Notes: generated by a model from the letters alone, not told the origin. 64,000 nucleotides of DNA from UBA5436 sp050951845 (GCA_050951845.1 JBMNJV010000002.1:135603-199602), one strand, 5' to 3'. Positions 1 through 8,940 are shown, counted from the stretch's first letter. Translations and numbers: made by a program.

Positions 1-180
1 AACTTCTTCACATGCTTTGCCTTTGTTACGCACATATATTTGTGAAGCGGGATCATTTCCGACTAAAATTACGGATAATCCCGGTTTGCGTAGACCTTGT
101 CCAACATATTGCTCAACTTGTTTGCGAATATTCTGTCGCAAATTATTCGCGATTAATTTACCGTCAATTATTTGTGCCAT
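1..180 (-). CDS. folD: FolD, 5' end only (methylene-THF dehydrogenase/cyclohydrolase)
   Basis: This is the first 60 codons of a minus-strand gene that runs off the left edge of the window. The start is the ATG at 180. The translation opens MAQIIDGKLIANNLR and continues with PGLSVILVGNDPAS, IYVRNK and KACEE. These are the conserved N-terminal blocks of FolD, including the Tyr-x3-Lys (YVRNK) catalytic motif of the cyclohydrolase/dehydrogenase site. FolD interconverts 5,10-methylene-THF, methenyl-THF and 10-formyl-THF in the cytosol, supplying one-carbon units. The family identity is clear, but completeness cannot be judged here. Confidence 0.93.
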   Translation of the reverse strand, partial: MAQIIDGKLIANNLRQNIRKQVEQYVGQGLRKPGLSVILVGNDPASQIYVRNKGKACEEV

Positions 181-221
181 GCATATTCCTTTACTTTCGG
201 ATTAATTCTAAACGCTTGAGT

Positions 222-3023
222 TTAAATTAAATCATCTTCCGGCAATGCTGCAAAATACTCTTGTGGTGTTATCAAAACCTTACGCGGTTTACTGCCTTCA
301 AAAGGTCCGATAATATTTAATTCATACAGCCGATCGATAATCCTTGCAGCTCTGGGATAACCGATGCTTAATCTTCGCTGCAATAATGAGATAGAGGCAT
401 ATTCCGCTTCGATCACCAACTTAATTGCATCTTCAAGTAATTCATCCTCTTCAGAGTCCTGATTTAAAGCAGCCGCAGGTCCCGAACCGCCGGAACTGAC
501 ATTCTCAATTGCTTCTGCCACAGATTCATCATAAGCAGTTTCATATATGCCTTTCAAATAGCGGATTACGCGTTCAACTTCCGCATCAGTTACAAATCCG
601 CCCTGTCCGCGTTGAGGTTTAGAAGCACTTTGCGGATAATAAAGCATATCTCCCTTACCTAACAATTTTTCTGCTCCGCCCATATCCAAAATTGTGCGGG
701 AATCCACTTGTGAAGCTACTGTAAATGCTATTCTTGAGGGAATATTCGCCTTAATTACTCCCGTAATAACATCTACCGACGGCCTTTGCGTTGCAATTAT
801 CAAATGAATACCGGCAGCCCTTGCCATTGCGGTCAGTCTGGCAATAGCTTCTTCAACTTCAGTCGGAGTCGTTGCCATTAAATCACTTAATTCGTCAATT
901 ATGATCAGAATATACGAGAGTTTTTCACCTTCAATTTGACCTGATTCGATTAAGGTATTATATGCAGTAAAATCCCGGACTGAATTTTCCGCAAATTTTT
1001 CATAGCGTTTTTCCATTTCCGTAACTGCCCAATTCAATGCACCGTAAGCTTTCTTCGGATCGGTTACCACAGGTTGCAGCAAATGCGGAATTCCGTTATA
1101 AATATTCAGTTCAACTACTTTCGGATCAATCATAATCATTCTCAGATCAGCGGGACCGGAACGATAAAGTAATGAAATAATAATTGCGTTAAGGCAAACG
1201 GATTTCCCCGAGCCGGTTGCACCGGCTATTAAGAGATGAGGCATTTTTTGCAAATCACACAATATTTCATTGCCTTGAATATCTCTTCCGATACCTGCAG
1301 TCAATTTCGACTCAGCTGTTTTGAAGGCAGACGATTCAATAATTCCCCGGAGAAGAACCGGTTGAGTTTCTTTGTTCGGAATTTCAATACCTATCGCCGA
1401 TTTACCCGGTATCGGTGCTTCAATTCTCACACCGATCGCAGCCAATGCTAAAGCAATATCATCAGCTAAATTAGTAATTCTGGATACTTTGACACCGGGA
1501 CCGGGAGATAATTCAAAGCGAGTTATCGTAGGTCCGGTAGTATAGTTTATCACCTTGGCATCTACACCGAAATCGGTCAGGGTTTGCTCCAATCTGGCTC
1601 CCAATCTGCGAATTTCGTTCACATTTGTAGAATCTTGTCCGTTTTTCGGATCCGCATTTAACAAATTAATCGGCGGAGCAATATATTTATCGGTCAAAGC
1701 AATTTGCTTTTGTTTTCTGAAGCTCGGTTTCGGAATATTCACCTTAGCCAAATTCTCACTGCGATCTTCCCAATGCGCTCTGCCTTGCTCTTCAACATGA
1801 TCAAGTTCAGCTTCAGTGATTTCAATTGATTGTTCAGCAGGTCGAATTGTTTTAGAATCCTTTTCCGATGCAGGTACAGGTACGGAATGCTCAACTTGCG
1901 GCGTTTCGGACAGAGCCGATACATAGTCGGTTCTGCCGGTTGTTTGATCAACATGTGGCATGGGGAAATCAACTTTGTCAGGCTCAATTTGCTTGTTTTC
2001 AAATTTATTATATGAAGTTATTGTATAATCGATATTATGTTTTGCTGCAACTGGGTTCTGATCCGATGCGGCAACTGACCAAGAACCTTCAGGCAAATCA
2101 AAGCTTATCTGCGGGGGTTCTTCATAGATTTCACCACGCTCCCGGGCTAAGTCCTTTTTAATCCATTCAGCAGAAACTTCCCGTCTGTCATGCCCGGCTG
2201 TTGCTTTTGTCAAATCAAAACCGAATTCCGGTTCATCTTCCAAATCTGAAACAAAGTCAGAGCCGTCTGTTACTGAAAAATCTTGTTGCATTTGAGCAGA
2301 ATTTATATCCTCTGCACCATATATTGCATCCGCTTCATATGTATCATAATAATCGGGCTCTGATTGCTCATTTTCCAAAGCCATCCTCTCCGCACGCAAT
2401 CTTCTTTTTTCTTCATATTTCTTTCGTTTCGCCTGAAATGCATTTGCCGATTTTCGAACATAATGTGTATACGAAACATTGAATACAACCACTATCAATG
2501 CCAAGATCATTGCAATTAAAATAATTATCGATCCGGTTTTTCCGGCGACGACCGATAATGCAAGACCGCAGATTCCACCGATCAAACCGCCGCTCCAAGT
2601 CATGGATTGAGCTACTAAGGACGGTTTCAAACCGGATTTCCAAAATAAAGGAATCGATTTTAATACAGTGGATTTATTATTTACAGTTGTCGCCTGTAAC
2701 ACTTTTGGCAGATCTAACGTTATAGCTGAAATTAAAATTACCGCACATAAAAAAAGTAACACCGTGCAGTTTTTTCGCGCTTGTGATACTTTCTTGGTTT
2801 TAGATATAATCCGATCCAAACCGATTAATAATAATACAACAGGAAAAATCACGGCTAATGTACCGAAAAAACCGTAACCGATCTGTTTGAAAATCTTTCC
2901 GAGAATCCCGGTCATGCTCCCTGGTGCCCAAAACATAAAGCCTAAAAGAATTGCTGAGGCAATAATAAATACAGAGATTATCTCATAACTCTTGTTAACT
3001 TTTTTTACGCCATTACTTGTCAT
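222..3023 (-). CDS. ftsK: FtsK/SpoIIIE-family DNA translocase
   Basis: This 933-residue protein fits the family: hydrophobic helices fill about the first 200 residues, followed by an acidic/Gln-rich linker of ~250 residues. The motor domain has a Walker A motif GATGSGKS near residue 600 and a Walker B motif (LIIIDELSDLM) near 706. The last ~60 residues form a winged-helix gamma domain (LLQRRLSIGYPRAARIIDRL) that reads KOPS/SRS-like skewed sequences. It should pump chromosomal DNA through the closing septum at division or sporulation. The sequence does not decide between FtsK and SpoIIIE roles, because no sporulation genes flank it. It lies 41 bp downstream of the folD start region, on the same strand. 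Confidence 0.95.
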   Translation of the reverse strand: MTSNGVKKVNKSYEIISVFIIASAILLGFMFWAPGSMTGILGKIFKQIGYGFFGTLAVIFPVVLLLIGLDRIISKTKKVSQARKNCTVLLFLCAVILISAITLDLPKVLQATTVNNKSTVLKSIPLFWKSGLKPSLVAQSMTWSGGLIGGICGLALSVVAGKTGSIIILIAMILALIVVVFNVSYTHYVRKSANAFQAKRKKYEEKRRLRAERMALENEQSEPDYYDTYEADAIYGAEDINSAQMQQDFSVTDGSDFVSDLEDEPEFGFDLTKATAGHDRREVSAEWIKKDLARERGEIYEEPPQISFDLPEGSWSVAASDQNPVAAKHNIDYTITSYNKFENKQIEPDKVDFPMPHVDQTTGRTDYVSALSETPQVEHSVPVPASEKDSKTIRPAEQSIEITEAELDHVEEQGRAHWEDRSENLAKVNIPKPSFRKQKQIALTDKYIAPPINLLNADPKNGQDSTNVNEIRRLGARLEQTLTDFGVDAKVINYTTGPTITRFELSPGPGVKVSRITNLADDIALALAAIGVRIEAPIPGKSAIGIEIPNKETQPVLLRGIIESSAFKTAESKLTAGIGRDIQGNEILCDLQKMPHLLIAGATGSGKSVCLNAIIISLLYRSGPADLRMIMIDPKVVELNIYNGIPHLLQPVVTDPKKAYGALNWAVTEMEKRYEKFAENSVRDFTAYNTLIESGQIEGEKLSYILIIIDELSDLMATTPTEVEEAIARLTAMARAAGIHLIIATQRPSVDVITGVIKANIPSRIAFTVASQVDSRTILDMGGAEKLLGKGDMLYYPQSASKPQRGQGGFVTDAEVERVIRYLKGIYETAYDESVAEAIENVSSGGSGPAAALNQDSEEDELLEDAIKLVIEAEYASISLLQRRLSIGYPRAARIIDRLYELNIIGPFEGSKPRKVLITPQEYFAALPEDDLI

Positions 3024-3035
3024 GAGTTTTAATTC

Positions 3036-3617
3036 CTATTCTTCTGATCCAGTTTGAGCTTCCTCACGTAATTTTTGCGCAGTCAACAAGATCCCTAACA
3101 TTGTTTTGCTATCCTTGATTTGATTGGTCATTACCATGTTCAATGCCTGATCCAATTTATACTCTTTCACCCGCAAAAATTCGCCCGGATCCAAGCTCGA
3201 TTTACCATGGGTTAAATCTCTTGCCAAAAATATATGGATAACTTCACTGCAATAGCCCGGTGTAGGATAAAACCTGGTCAATAGTTCCCACTTTTCAGCG
3301 GTAATGCCGATTTCTTCCTTTAATTCTCTTTTTGCACAGATCAGATGCTCTTCCCCGAATTCGATCTTGCCGGCAGGTATCTCCAAAATAGTTTCCTCAA
3401 CGGAAATTCTATATTGTTCTACAAAGTAAATTGTCTGATCGTAATCTAAAGCAACTATACATGCACCGCCAAGATGATCGATAATTTCCCGAAAAGATCC
3501 GCTGCCGTCAATTAACTCCACCTCAGCAACCCGCACATCAAAAACCTTGCCCTGAAACATTTGCTTGCTAGCTGTAATTGTTTCCGTAAAGTCCTTTTGC
3601 ATTTTTTCCGCCATCAT
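3036..3617 (-). CDS. NUDIX hydrolase, ADP-ribose pyrophosphatase type
   Basis: The 193-residue protein carries a full NUDIX box at residues 83-105 (G-x5-E-x7-REL-x-EE-x-GI), with the Glu cluster that binds Mg2+. Upstream of the box, EQYRISVEETILEIPAG is typical of ADP-ribose pyrophosphatases (NudF/YqkG type), which hydrolyse ADP-ribose to AMP and ribose 5-phosphate. An AGAGGAT ribosome binding site lies just before two adjacent ATG codons, so the exact start is uncertain by one codon. It sits 12 bp upstream of ftsK and is probably cotranscribed. Substrate is inferred from family resemblance only. Confidence 0.87.
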   Translation of the reverse strand: MMAEKMQKDFTETITASKQMFQGKVFDVRVAEVELIDGSGSFREIIDHLGGACIVALDYDQTIYFVEQYRISVEETILEIPAGKIEFGEEHLICAKRELKEEIGITAEKWELLTRFYPTPGYCSEVIHIFLARDLTHGKSSLDPGEFLRVKEYKLDQALNMVMTNQIKDSKTMLGILLTAQKLREEAQTGSEE

Positions 3618-3731
3618 CTTATCCTCTGAATATAATTTGTATACTCATTAAAATCAGCAGCTTTTCCGAATTACAATATTCTGAATCTTTTTCACAGAAG
3701 CTGCGCTGCTTATCTTTAAATGATCAAATAT

Positions 3732-4178
3732 TTATGTATTCTGCTTGATTTCCTGTACTGCCAACTCATCACAACGATTATTATAGGGATTATCTCCATG
3801 TCCTTTTACCCAAATCCAATTAATATCATGCTGAGCCGCAATGCTTAACAATTGTTGCCACAAATCACTATTGCTTACCGGTTGTTTCGCAGCATTACGC
3901 CAACCGTTTTTCTGCCAATTTTCAAGCCAATTTTCATTGAAAGCTTTGACTAAATATGCTGAATCGCTATACAAATTTACCTTACACGGTCTGTTCAATT
4001 CAGACAAACCTTTAATCGCAGCGATTAATTCCATACGATTATTTGTTGTATCAGGTTCAAAACCCGAAATTTCTTTTTCAAAGGATCCGAACTTCAAAAT
4101 GGCCGCCCAACCGCCCGGACCGGGATTGCCTGAACAGGCACCGTCCGTATAAATATCAACCTGTGATTGTTCAGCCAT
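3732..4178 (-). CDS. rnhA: Ribonuclease HI
   Basis: The 148-residue protein has the bacterial RNase HI length and all catalytic carboxylates: Asp12 (IYTDGACSGNPGPGG), Glu50 (NNRMEL), Asp72 (YSDSAY) and Asp137 (CDELA), plus His127 in KGHGDN. It cleaves the RNA strand of RNA-DNA hybrids using Mg2+, removing R-loops and primers. The start is supported by an AGGGGAG ribosome binding site 8 nt upstream. A basic-protrusion Trp/Lys segment (NWLENWQKNGWRNAAKQP) as in E. coli RNase HI is present. It is a stand-alone minus-strand gene. Confidence 0.96.
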   Translation of the reverse strand: MAEQSQVDIYTDGACSGNPGPGGWAAILKFGSFEKEISGFEPDTTNNRMELIAAIKGLSELNRPCKVNLYSDSAYLVKAFNENWLENWQKNGWRNAAKQPVSNSDLWQQLLSIAAQHDINWIWVKGHGDNPYNNRCDELAVQEIKQNT

Positions 4179-4377
4179 AGTATTCTCCCCTGTTTAAATC
4201 AACAATATAATAACATATTTGTAATCTTGATTGAGTTAGGATTTTATTACAAAAATGAAAATTAAAAAGTGATGTGTTAATTAATCTCCTGCGACAAAGG
4301 TTCAAATGAATCTCTAACAATGATCTTAAAACATCACTTTAAAATTAATATTTAACGAAACTGCCAAGTACGGCTAA

Positions 4378-5238
4378 TTATTTGCCGCGTTCACTTAACA
4401 TAATTTCGATCTCATCTTCGTTAATACCGACCATAGCTTCGCCCAGATTCTCACTGATTGTTGCCAGACGTTCCGCATCATCATAATATTTAACTGCTTC
4501 TACAATGGCTTTAGCTCTCTTGGCAGGATCACCCGATTTAAAAATGCCGGAACCGACAAATACACCGTCAGCACCCAATTGAACCATCAGTGCGGCATCT
4601 GCCGGAGTTGCCACACCACCGGCTGAGAAATTCAATACCGGAAGTTCGCCGTTTTCATGAACATATTTCAGCATTTCATAAGAAACCTGTAAATCTCTTG
4701 CCGCAACACCCAATTCATCCGCCCGCAAAGCTTGTACAGCCTTGATATCACCCATGATTTGCCTCATATGAGTAACAGCTTGAACAACATCACCCGTACC
4801 GGGTTCACCTTTTGTTCTGATTAAAGACGCCCCTTCCTGAATGCGGCGTAAAGCTTCGCCAAGATCTCGCGCACCACAAACAAACGGCACATCGAATTTA
4901 GTCTTATCTATATGGTATACATTATCTGCAGGTGATAAAACTTCGGATTCATCAACCATATCTACACCGATTGCTTGCAGAATTTGTGCTTCTACCAAAT
5001 GTCCGATCCGAACTTTTGCCATGACCGGAATTTTAACTGTTGCCATAATTTCTTTAATCATGGCAGGATCACTCATACGGGAAATTCCGCCTGCTACTCT
5101 GATATCAGCCGGAACTTTTTCTAAAGCCATGACTGCTACAGCACCTGCGTCTTCCGCAATCCGAGCTTGCTCCGCATTTACTACATCCATGATTACGCCG
5201 CCTTTCAGCGACTCAGCTAATTGTTTATTAAATCTCAT
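4378..5238 (-). CDS. pdxS: Pyridoxal 5'-phosphate synthase subunit PdxS
   Basis: This 286-residue (beta/alpha)8 enzyme is close to full family length. It has MALEKVPADIRVAGGISRMSD, KVRIGH with the Schiff-base Lys75, and RTKGEPGTG with the second catalytic lysine. PdxS condenses ribose 5-phosphate, glyceraldehyde 3-phosphate and ammonia into PLP. Ammonia normally comes from the glutaminase PdxT, which usually sits next door. No pdxT is adjacent here, so it must lie elsewhere if present. An AAGGAGGG ribosome binding site precedes the ATG. A ~390-bp AT-rich spacer with tandem repeats lies upstream. Confidence 0.97.
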   Translation of the reverse strand: MRFNKQLAESLKGGVIMDVVNAEQARIAEDAGAVAVMALEKVPADIRVAGGISRMSDPAMIKEIMATVKIPVMAKVRIGHLVEAQILQAIGVDMVDESEVLSPADNVYHIDKTKFDVPFVCGARDLGEALRRIQEGASLIRTKGEPGTGDVVQAVTHMRQIMGDIKAVQALRADELGVAARDLQVSYEMLKYVHENGELPVLNFSAGGVATPADAALMVQLGADGVFVGSGIFKSGDPAKRAKAIVEAVKYYDDAERLATISENLGEAMVGINEDEIEIMLSERGK

Positions 5239-5630
5239 TAGCCATCCCTCCTTATAACTTACTCAAAGTACGAACATAAATATAAGCTTATTTTGAATAA
5301 TAATCAATTTATTATCTTTACTCTACAACTTGTACTTTCTTCCTGCAAGTATCTTCAGCTATTGTAAGGGCATAATTTAGCCAAAATCACAATAAGCTTC
5401 CGGATAATGAGATTATGTTATTATTAGTTTCCGATTTATATTTTACATAAAATCACAATAAGCTTCAGGATAAACTTAGATTCTGTTCTTCTTGGTTTCC
5501 AATATAAATTTTAAACAAGATCACATTGTTTTTCCAAAGCTTTCTTATATTGGATTTTTTTTACTTGTTTATTCGCTTTATATAGGGTTATAATATTTAT
5601 ATTTAAACTGTATATTTAAGGAGCAAAAAT
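5239..5630. other. Intergenic region between divergent pdxS and cofE-like gene
   Basis: This AT-rich spacer of 392 bp separates two divergently transcribed genes and so must hold both promoters. No coding frame or tRNA is visible. Its notable content is the imperfect tandem repeat annotated separately at 5383-5540. Confidence 0.6.
5383..5540. repeat. Imperfect ~66-bp tandem repeat, about 2.3 copies
   Basis: A unit beginning AAAATCACAATAAGCTTC at 5383 recurs at 5449. Both copies continue with a GGATAA block and then a TTAGTTTCC/TTGGTTTCC block before a TTTATATTTTA-like end. A third, truncated copy starts with AAGATCACA at about 5517. The copies differ at many bases, so this is an old duplication. 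It lies between the divergent pdxS and cofE-like genes and may carry regulatory sites. Confidence 0.65.
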
Positions 5631-6830
5631 ATGACACGCTATGTCGGAACTATCGCACGCGGAATCAGAGCACCTATCTTTAAAAACGGAGATAAGCTTT
5701 CTGAAATCGTACCTCAATTAATAGTAGATGCAGCAAATGGCGAAGGATATGCTATTCGCGATCGTGATGTAATTGCTATGACCGAATCGATCGTTGCACG
5801 CACCCAGGGTAATTACGCATCATTTAAAGATATCAAAAATGATCTGCTTATAAAACTTGATGGACGTGAAGAAATCGGTTTAACCTTACCCATCCTCTCA
5901 CGTAACAGATTTTCGCTTCTGTTAAAGGGAATTGCTGCCGCTGTAAAGAAAGTCACCATTCAGTTAAGTTTTCCTGCAGATGAAGTCGGCAACAGACTAT
6001 TTGACGACAATCTCTTAATCGGTACAAATATCAATCCCTGGAACGATGTGCTGGATGAGTCTTCATTTTTGAAACATTTCGGTAAATCTGTTCATCAATT
6101 TACAGGCATAGATTATGTTGAATTCTATCGTGAAATTGTTGAAGGTGTCGGAGCGGAATGTCAAATTATTTTTGCCAATGATTGCCGGAAAATTCTTAAT
6201 TATACCAAAAATGTTATCGCATGTGATATTCATACCAGGGAGCAAAGCATTGCTAAATTAAAAGCTTCCGGAGCTGATTTTGTAATCGGCTTAGTCGACA
6301 TCTTGAACACACCTACAAATAAACATGGTTATAACGAACAATACGGTCTGTTGGGGTCTAATAAAGCAACCGAAACTGAAATTAAATTATTTCCGCGCGA
6401 TTGTCAAAATGTTACCGATAAAATCGCTGAAAAAATGTATGAATTAACCGGAAAAAAGGTTGAAGTCATGGTATACGGTGACGGTGCATTCAAAGATCCG
6501 GTGGGCAAAATCTGGGAATTAGCCGATCCTGTTGTATCACCTGCATACACTCCGGGTTTAAAAGGCACTCCGAATGAATTAAAACTGAAATATATTGCGG
6601 ACAATGAATACAAAGATCTCTCCAGCGAAGAACAAAAAAAGTTGATTACCGAACGCATCAAACAGAAATCAGTGACAGATCAGGCAATCGATTCCAAAGG
6701 TTCTGAAGGAACTACACCGCGACAAATTACCGATTTATTAGGTTCTTTATCCGATTTAGTCTCAGGCAGCGGAGATAAAGGAACACCGATCGTCTACATC
6801 CAAGGATATTTCGACAGTTACGCCGATTAA
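5631..6830 (+). CDS. CofE-like coenzyme F420-0:L-glutamate ligase family protein
   Basis: The 399-residue protein begins TRYVGTIARGIRAPIFKNGDKLSEIV and contains DRDVIAMTESIVARTQGN, VYGDGAFKDPVGKIWELADPVVSPAYTPG and a C-terminal YIQGYFDSY. These match a Clostridia-type branch of the F420-0:gamma-glutamyl ligase family, which adds glutamate through gamma linkages using GTP. No other F420 gene is in the window and most Clostridia lack F420, so the true acceptor may be another molecule such as a folate or peptide cofactor. The start has a TAAGGAG ribosome binding site 7 nt upstream. Family assignment is fair and function is inferred. Confidence 0.75.
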   Translation: MTRYVGTIARGIRAPIFKNGDKLSEIVPQLIVDAANGEGYAIRDRDVIAMTESIVARTQGNYASFKDIKNDLLIKLDGREEIGLTLPILSRNRFSLLLKGIAAAVKKVTIQLSFPADEVGNRLFDDNLLIGTNINPWNDVLDESSFLKHFGKSVHQFTGIDYVEFYREIVEGVGAECQIIFANDCRKILNYTKNVIACDIHTREQSIAKLKASGADFVIGLVDILNTPTNKHGYNEQYGLLGSNKATETEIKLFPRDCQNVTDKIAEKMYELTGKKVEVMVYGDGAFKDPVGKIWELADPVVSPAYTPGLKGTPNELKLKYIADNEYKDLSSEEQKKLITERIKQKSVTDQAIDSKGSEGTTPRQITDLLGSLSDLVSGSGDKGTPIVYIQGYFDSYAD

Positions 6831-7114
6831 ATCCGACAGCATTCGGATCAGAATCCTTCAATCCAGCCAACAATAAAGGATGGTTTGTTGTTCTTATATA
6901 TTAAAAAACTGATGGAAACAGAAAAAATAACGCGCTTTGAATATAGAGCGATTCGCACGGTGAAAAAAACTTAGACATCATACAGCAAAGCGTGTAAATC
7001 CTAAAAAACAGGTAGACAAGATACTATTTTGACCTGCTTTTTTTATATCGAACTATCCACATGAAACCCATACTGGCTACACGAAACCTCTGTCCTGTCA
7101 ACGCTTCAGGGCAT
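6831..7114. other. Intergenic region after the cofE-like gene, with weak terminator
   Basis: There is no convincing gene here. A 20-codon ATG frame exists around 6913-6975, but it has no ribosome binding site. A short inverted repeat (CAGGT at 7009-7013, ACCTG at 7032-7036) followed by a T-run at 7038-7044 could terminate the plus-strand gene, though the stem is weak. Confidence 0.4.
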
Positions 7115-7158
7115 AAAAAAAAGACGACTCATGATTGTATTCGTTTTGTCGTCTTTTT
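7115..7158 (-). terminator. Rho-independent terminator of the tRNA pair
   Basis: AAAAAAGACGAC and GTCGTCTTTTTT form a 12-bp perfect inverted repeat directly after the CCA end of tRNA-Tyr. On the minus strand the stem is followed by a run of U residues. It is nearly symmetrical and could also work on the plus strand. Confidence 0.85.
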
Positions 7159-7244
7159 TGGTGGGAGAAGCTGGATTTGAACCAACGAAGTCGAACGACA
7201 ACAGATTTACAGTCTGCCCCCTTTGGCCACTTGGGTATTCTCCC
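7158..7244 (-). tRNA. tRNA-Tyr(GTA)
   Basis: The acceptor arms GGGAGAA/TTCTCCC pair fully. The anticodon arm CAGACTGTAAATCTG gives anticodon GTA, and a long variable arm marks it as class II. GGTTCAAATCC forms the T arm and CCA is encoded (7158-7160). It is cotranscribed with the CAT-anticodon tRNA upstream. Confidence 0.96.
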
Positions 7245-7287
7245 GAATAAAAGATGCGCTATTTGGTTATCAAGGTCTTGCATAACT

Positions 7288-7364
7288 TGGTGGGCCATCA
7301 GGGACTTGAACCCCGGACAAACCGGTTATGAGCCGGTGGCTCTGACCAACTGAGCTAATGGCCC
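7288..7364 (-). tRNA. tRNA with CAT anticodon (elongator Met or Ile2)
   Basis: The acceptor arms GGGCCAT/ATGGCCC pair fully. The anticodon arm ACCGGCTCATAACCGGT gives CAT. The T arm GGTTCAAGTCC and an encoded CCA are present. It lacks the initiator-type features, so it is either elongator Met or the lysidine-modified Ile2 species. The sequence by eye does not settle which. Confidence 0.92.
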
Positions 7365-7472
7365 GTACAATTTATGCAACGTAAGTGATTATACTAATCA
7401 AAAAAAGAGATGTCAAGCCTAAACATAAAAATCAGTCACAGATGAGAGTGTTTTTATTTTCCGCTTAAACTA

Positions 7473-7506
7473 AAAAAGAGCCGGCAACTGACTGTGCCGG
7501 CTTTTT
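7473..7506 (-). terminator. Terminator downstream of small lipoprotein gene
   Basis: GCCGGCA and TGCCGGC form a GC-rich stem around a six-base loop. The stem is flanked by A- and T-runs, so it can act on both strands. It ends the minus-strand lipoprotein transcript. Confidence 0.85.
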
Positions 7507-7526
7507 CAATCATCAGAAAATTTACA

Positions 7527-7898
7527 TTACTTCATGCGCTTCATGCTGTAATCTTCGAACGTCAGTGTATCATCTTTAAGCGTATAGGGCGTACCGTCGA
7601 GTGACGGGAAGGTCGGATCATCACTTTTGAGGGTGAGTTTTCCGTCTTTGGCCTCATAGGTCAGCTCAATTTGGCTGTACATCTCATTCATGAGTGCATC
7701 AATTTCTTCGTTGCCGGTATCCATGGAGATCTTCAGTTTACCGTCATCGGTGAATTCATAGATCATTTTTCCTTCCACGCCGGCCTCCGACACTTCAAAT
7801 GCCCACTTACCGACAATGCTGTCTTTGCCGCTTTTTCCGCAGGCAACTAGTCCGAGGCTGATAATCAGGACGAGGGTGATTACAATTATTTTCTTCAT
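7527..7898 (-). CDS. Small secreted lipoprotein, lipocalin-like
   Basis: The 123-residue protein has a lipoprotein signal peptide with lipobox LVAC (Cys20), so it should be anchored to the outer face of the membrane. The mature part begins with GKWAF, then has alternating beta-strand-like segments (MIYEFTDDGKLKI, IELTYEAKDGKLTLK, YTLKDDTLTF). This is the pattern of small lipocalin-like/DUF5640-type lipoproteins of Clostridia. The ligand is unknown. It is a single-gene unit with its own terminator. Confidence 0.75.
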   Translation of the reverse strand: MKKIIVITLVLIISLGLVACGKSGKDSIVGKWAFEVSEAGVEGKMIYEFTDDGKLKISMDTGNEEIDALMNEMYSQIELTYEAKDGKLTLKSDDPTFPSLDGTPYTLKDDTLTFEDYSMKRMK

Positions 7899-8086
7899 AT
7901 TTACTGTTCCCTTCTCTTTTTTATGATGAGGTATGTATTCACATCGTACAGTTAATATATCTTATTGAATGCAAAAGAACAAGATTTAACAGATTCTGTA
8001 TTTGATTTCCCATGCTTAAGTATTCATATTCTCAGTCAGACAGGACCGGTTGTCTTTGCTTCTTGCACAGTATTTCCGGCAAAATC

Positions 8087-8114
8087 AAAACTGCCGGCTA
8101 AGCCGGCAGTTTTA
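8087..8114 (-). terminator. Terminator downstream of glpF
   Basis: AAAACTGCCGGCT and AGCCGGCAGTTTT form an almost perfect hairpin with flanking A/T runs, 24 bp beyond the glpF stop codon. It is symmetrical enough to act in both directions. Confidence 0.88.
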
Positions 8115-8137
8115 ATTAGTAATAATCTGCTTCAGCA

Positions 8138-8878
8138 TCAGGCAAATAAATCTAATGGCGGGGCAAAGAAACCTGAGATACCGCTCAATGCTTGATACAG
8201 TAATACTGCAATAAGAGAGCCGATGATCGGACCTATTACCGGTACCCAGGCATATCCCCAGTCAGCATCTTTTTCTTTGAAAGGCAGAACTGCATAAGCA
8301 ATTCGCGGACCGAGGTCACGTGCAGGATTGATTGCATAACCGGTCAATCCGCCTAAAGACATACCGATTGATACGATAATTCCGAATACGAACAGATTGC
8401 CGACTCCCGGAACAATATTAGCCGGAACGCCTTTGATTGCAAAGACCAGGACAAATGTGCCGACAATTTCACTGATTAAGTTGAATAAAGGACTTCTGAT
8501 TGACGGACCCGTGCAGAATACACCTCTTTGAGCTCCGACATCCGGAGTTTCATCGAATTGTTTTTTGAACAGAATGTAGACTAAGACTGCACCGATGAAA
8601 GCACCGGCAAATTGTCCCGCAATATAGGTAGGTACTTTGTCCCAGCCGATTGTACCGTCTACTGCTAAACCTATTGTAAGGGCAGGATTAAAATGTGCTC
8701 CTGAAGCATTGCCGAATATAAATGCCGGCAGCAGAACGGCAAGACCCCAGGCAAATGTAATTTGAATTGAACCGGCCCCCTTCATTCCTGACTTGTTCAA
8801 ACTGACATTGGCTACAACAGCGTCACCCAAAAGGACTAACATCATTGTTCCAAGAAGTTCCGCGATAAAAATCGTCAT
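8138..8878 (-). CDS. glpF: Glycerol uptake facilitator (aquaglyceroporin)
   Basis: This 246-residue MIP-family channel has both half-helix motifs: NPA at residues 64-66 (GAHFNPALTIG) and NPARD at 183-187 (AINPARDLGP). The Asp after the second NPAR is the residue typical of glycerol-conducting members. Six hydrophobic helices are visible. It lets glycerol diffuse across the membrane, to be trapped by glycerol kinase encoded just upstream. An AAGGAG site 7 nt before the ATG supports the start. It is the last gene of the glp series. Confidence 0.95.
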   Translation of the reverse strand: MTIFIAELLGTMMLVLLGDAVVANVSLNKSGMKGAGSIQITFAWGLAVLLPAFIFGNASGAHFNPALTIGLAVDGTIGWDKVPTYIAGQFAGAFIGAVLVYILFKKQFDETPDVGAQRGVFCTGPSIRSPLFNLISEIVGTFVLVFAIKGVPANIVPGVGNLFVFGIIVSIGMSLGGLTGYAINPARDLGPRIAYAVLPFKEKDADWGYAWVPVIGPIIGSLIAVLLYQALSGISGFFAPPLDLFA

Positions 8879-8901
8879 AATAATCTCCTTTTCATTTTTG
8901 C

Positions 8902-8940
8902 GATCTGTTAAGCGAAACTTAACAATTCACTTAACAGATC
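8902..8940. promoter_or_regulatory. 11-bp inverted repeat upstream of glpF
   Basis: GATCTGTTAAG at 8902-8912 and CTTAACAGATC at 8930-8940 are perfect reverse complements separated by 17 bp. In the glpK-to-glpF direction the stem lies directly ahead of the glpF ribosome binding site and has no U-run after it. It therefore looks more like an operator, processing site or translational-control hairpin than a terminator. Confidence 0.55.

Noticed and set aside
6831..7157. Possible integrative-element remnant next to the tRNA pair
   Set aside because: A 20-codon frame near the tRNAs was considered, but there is no integrase, direct repeat or recognisable attachment site.
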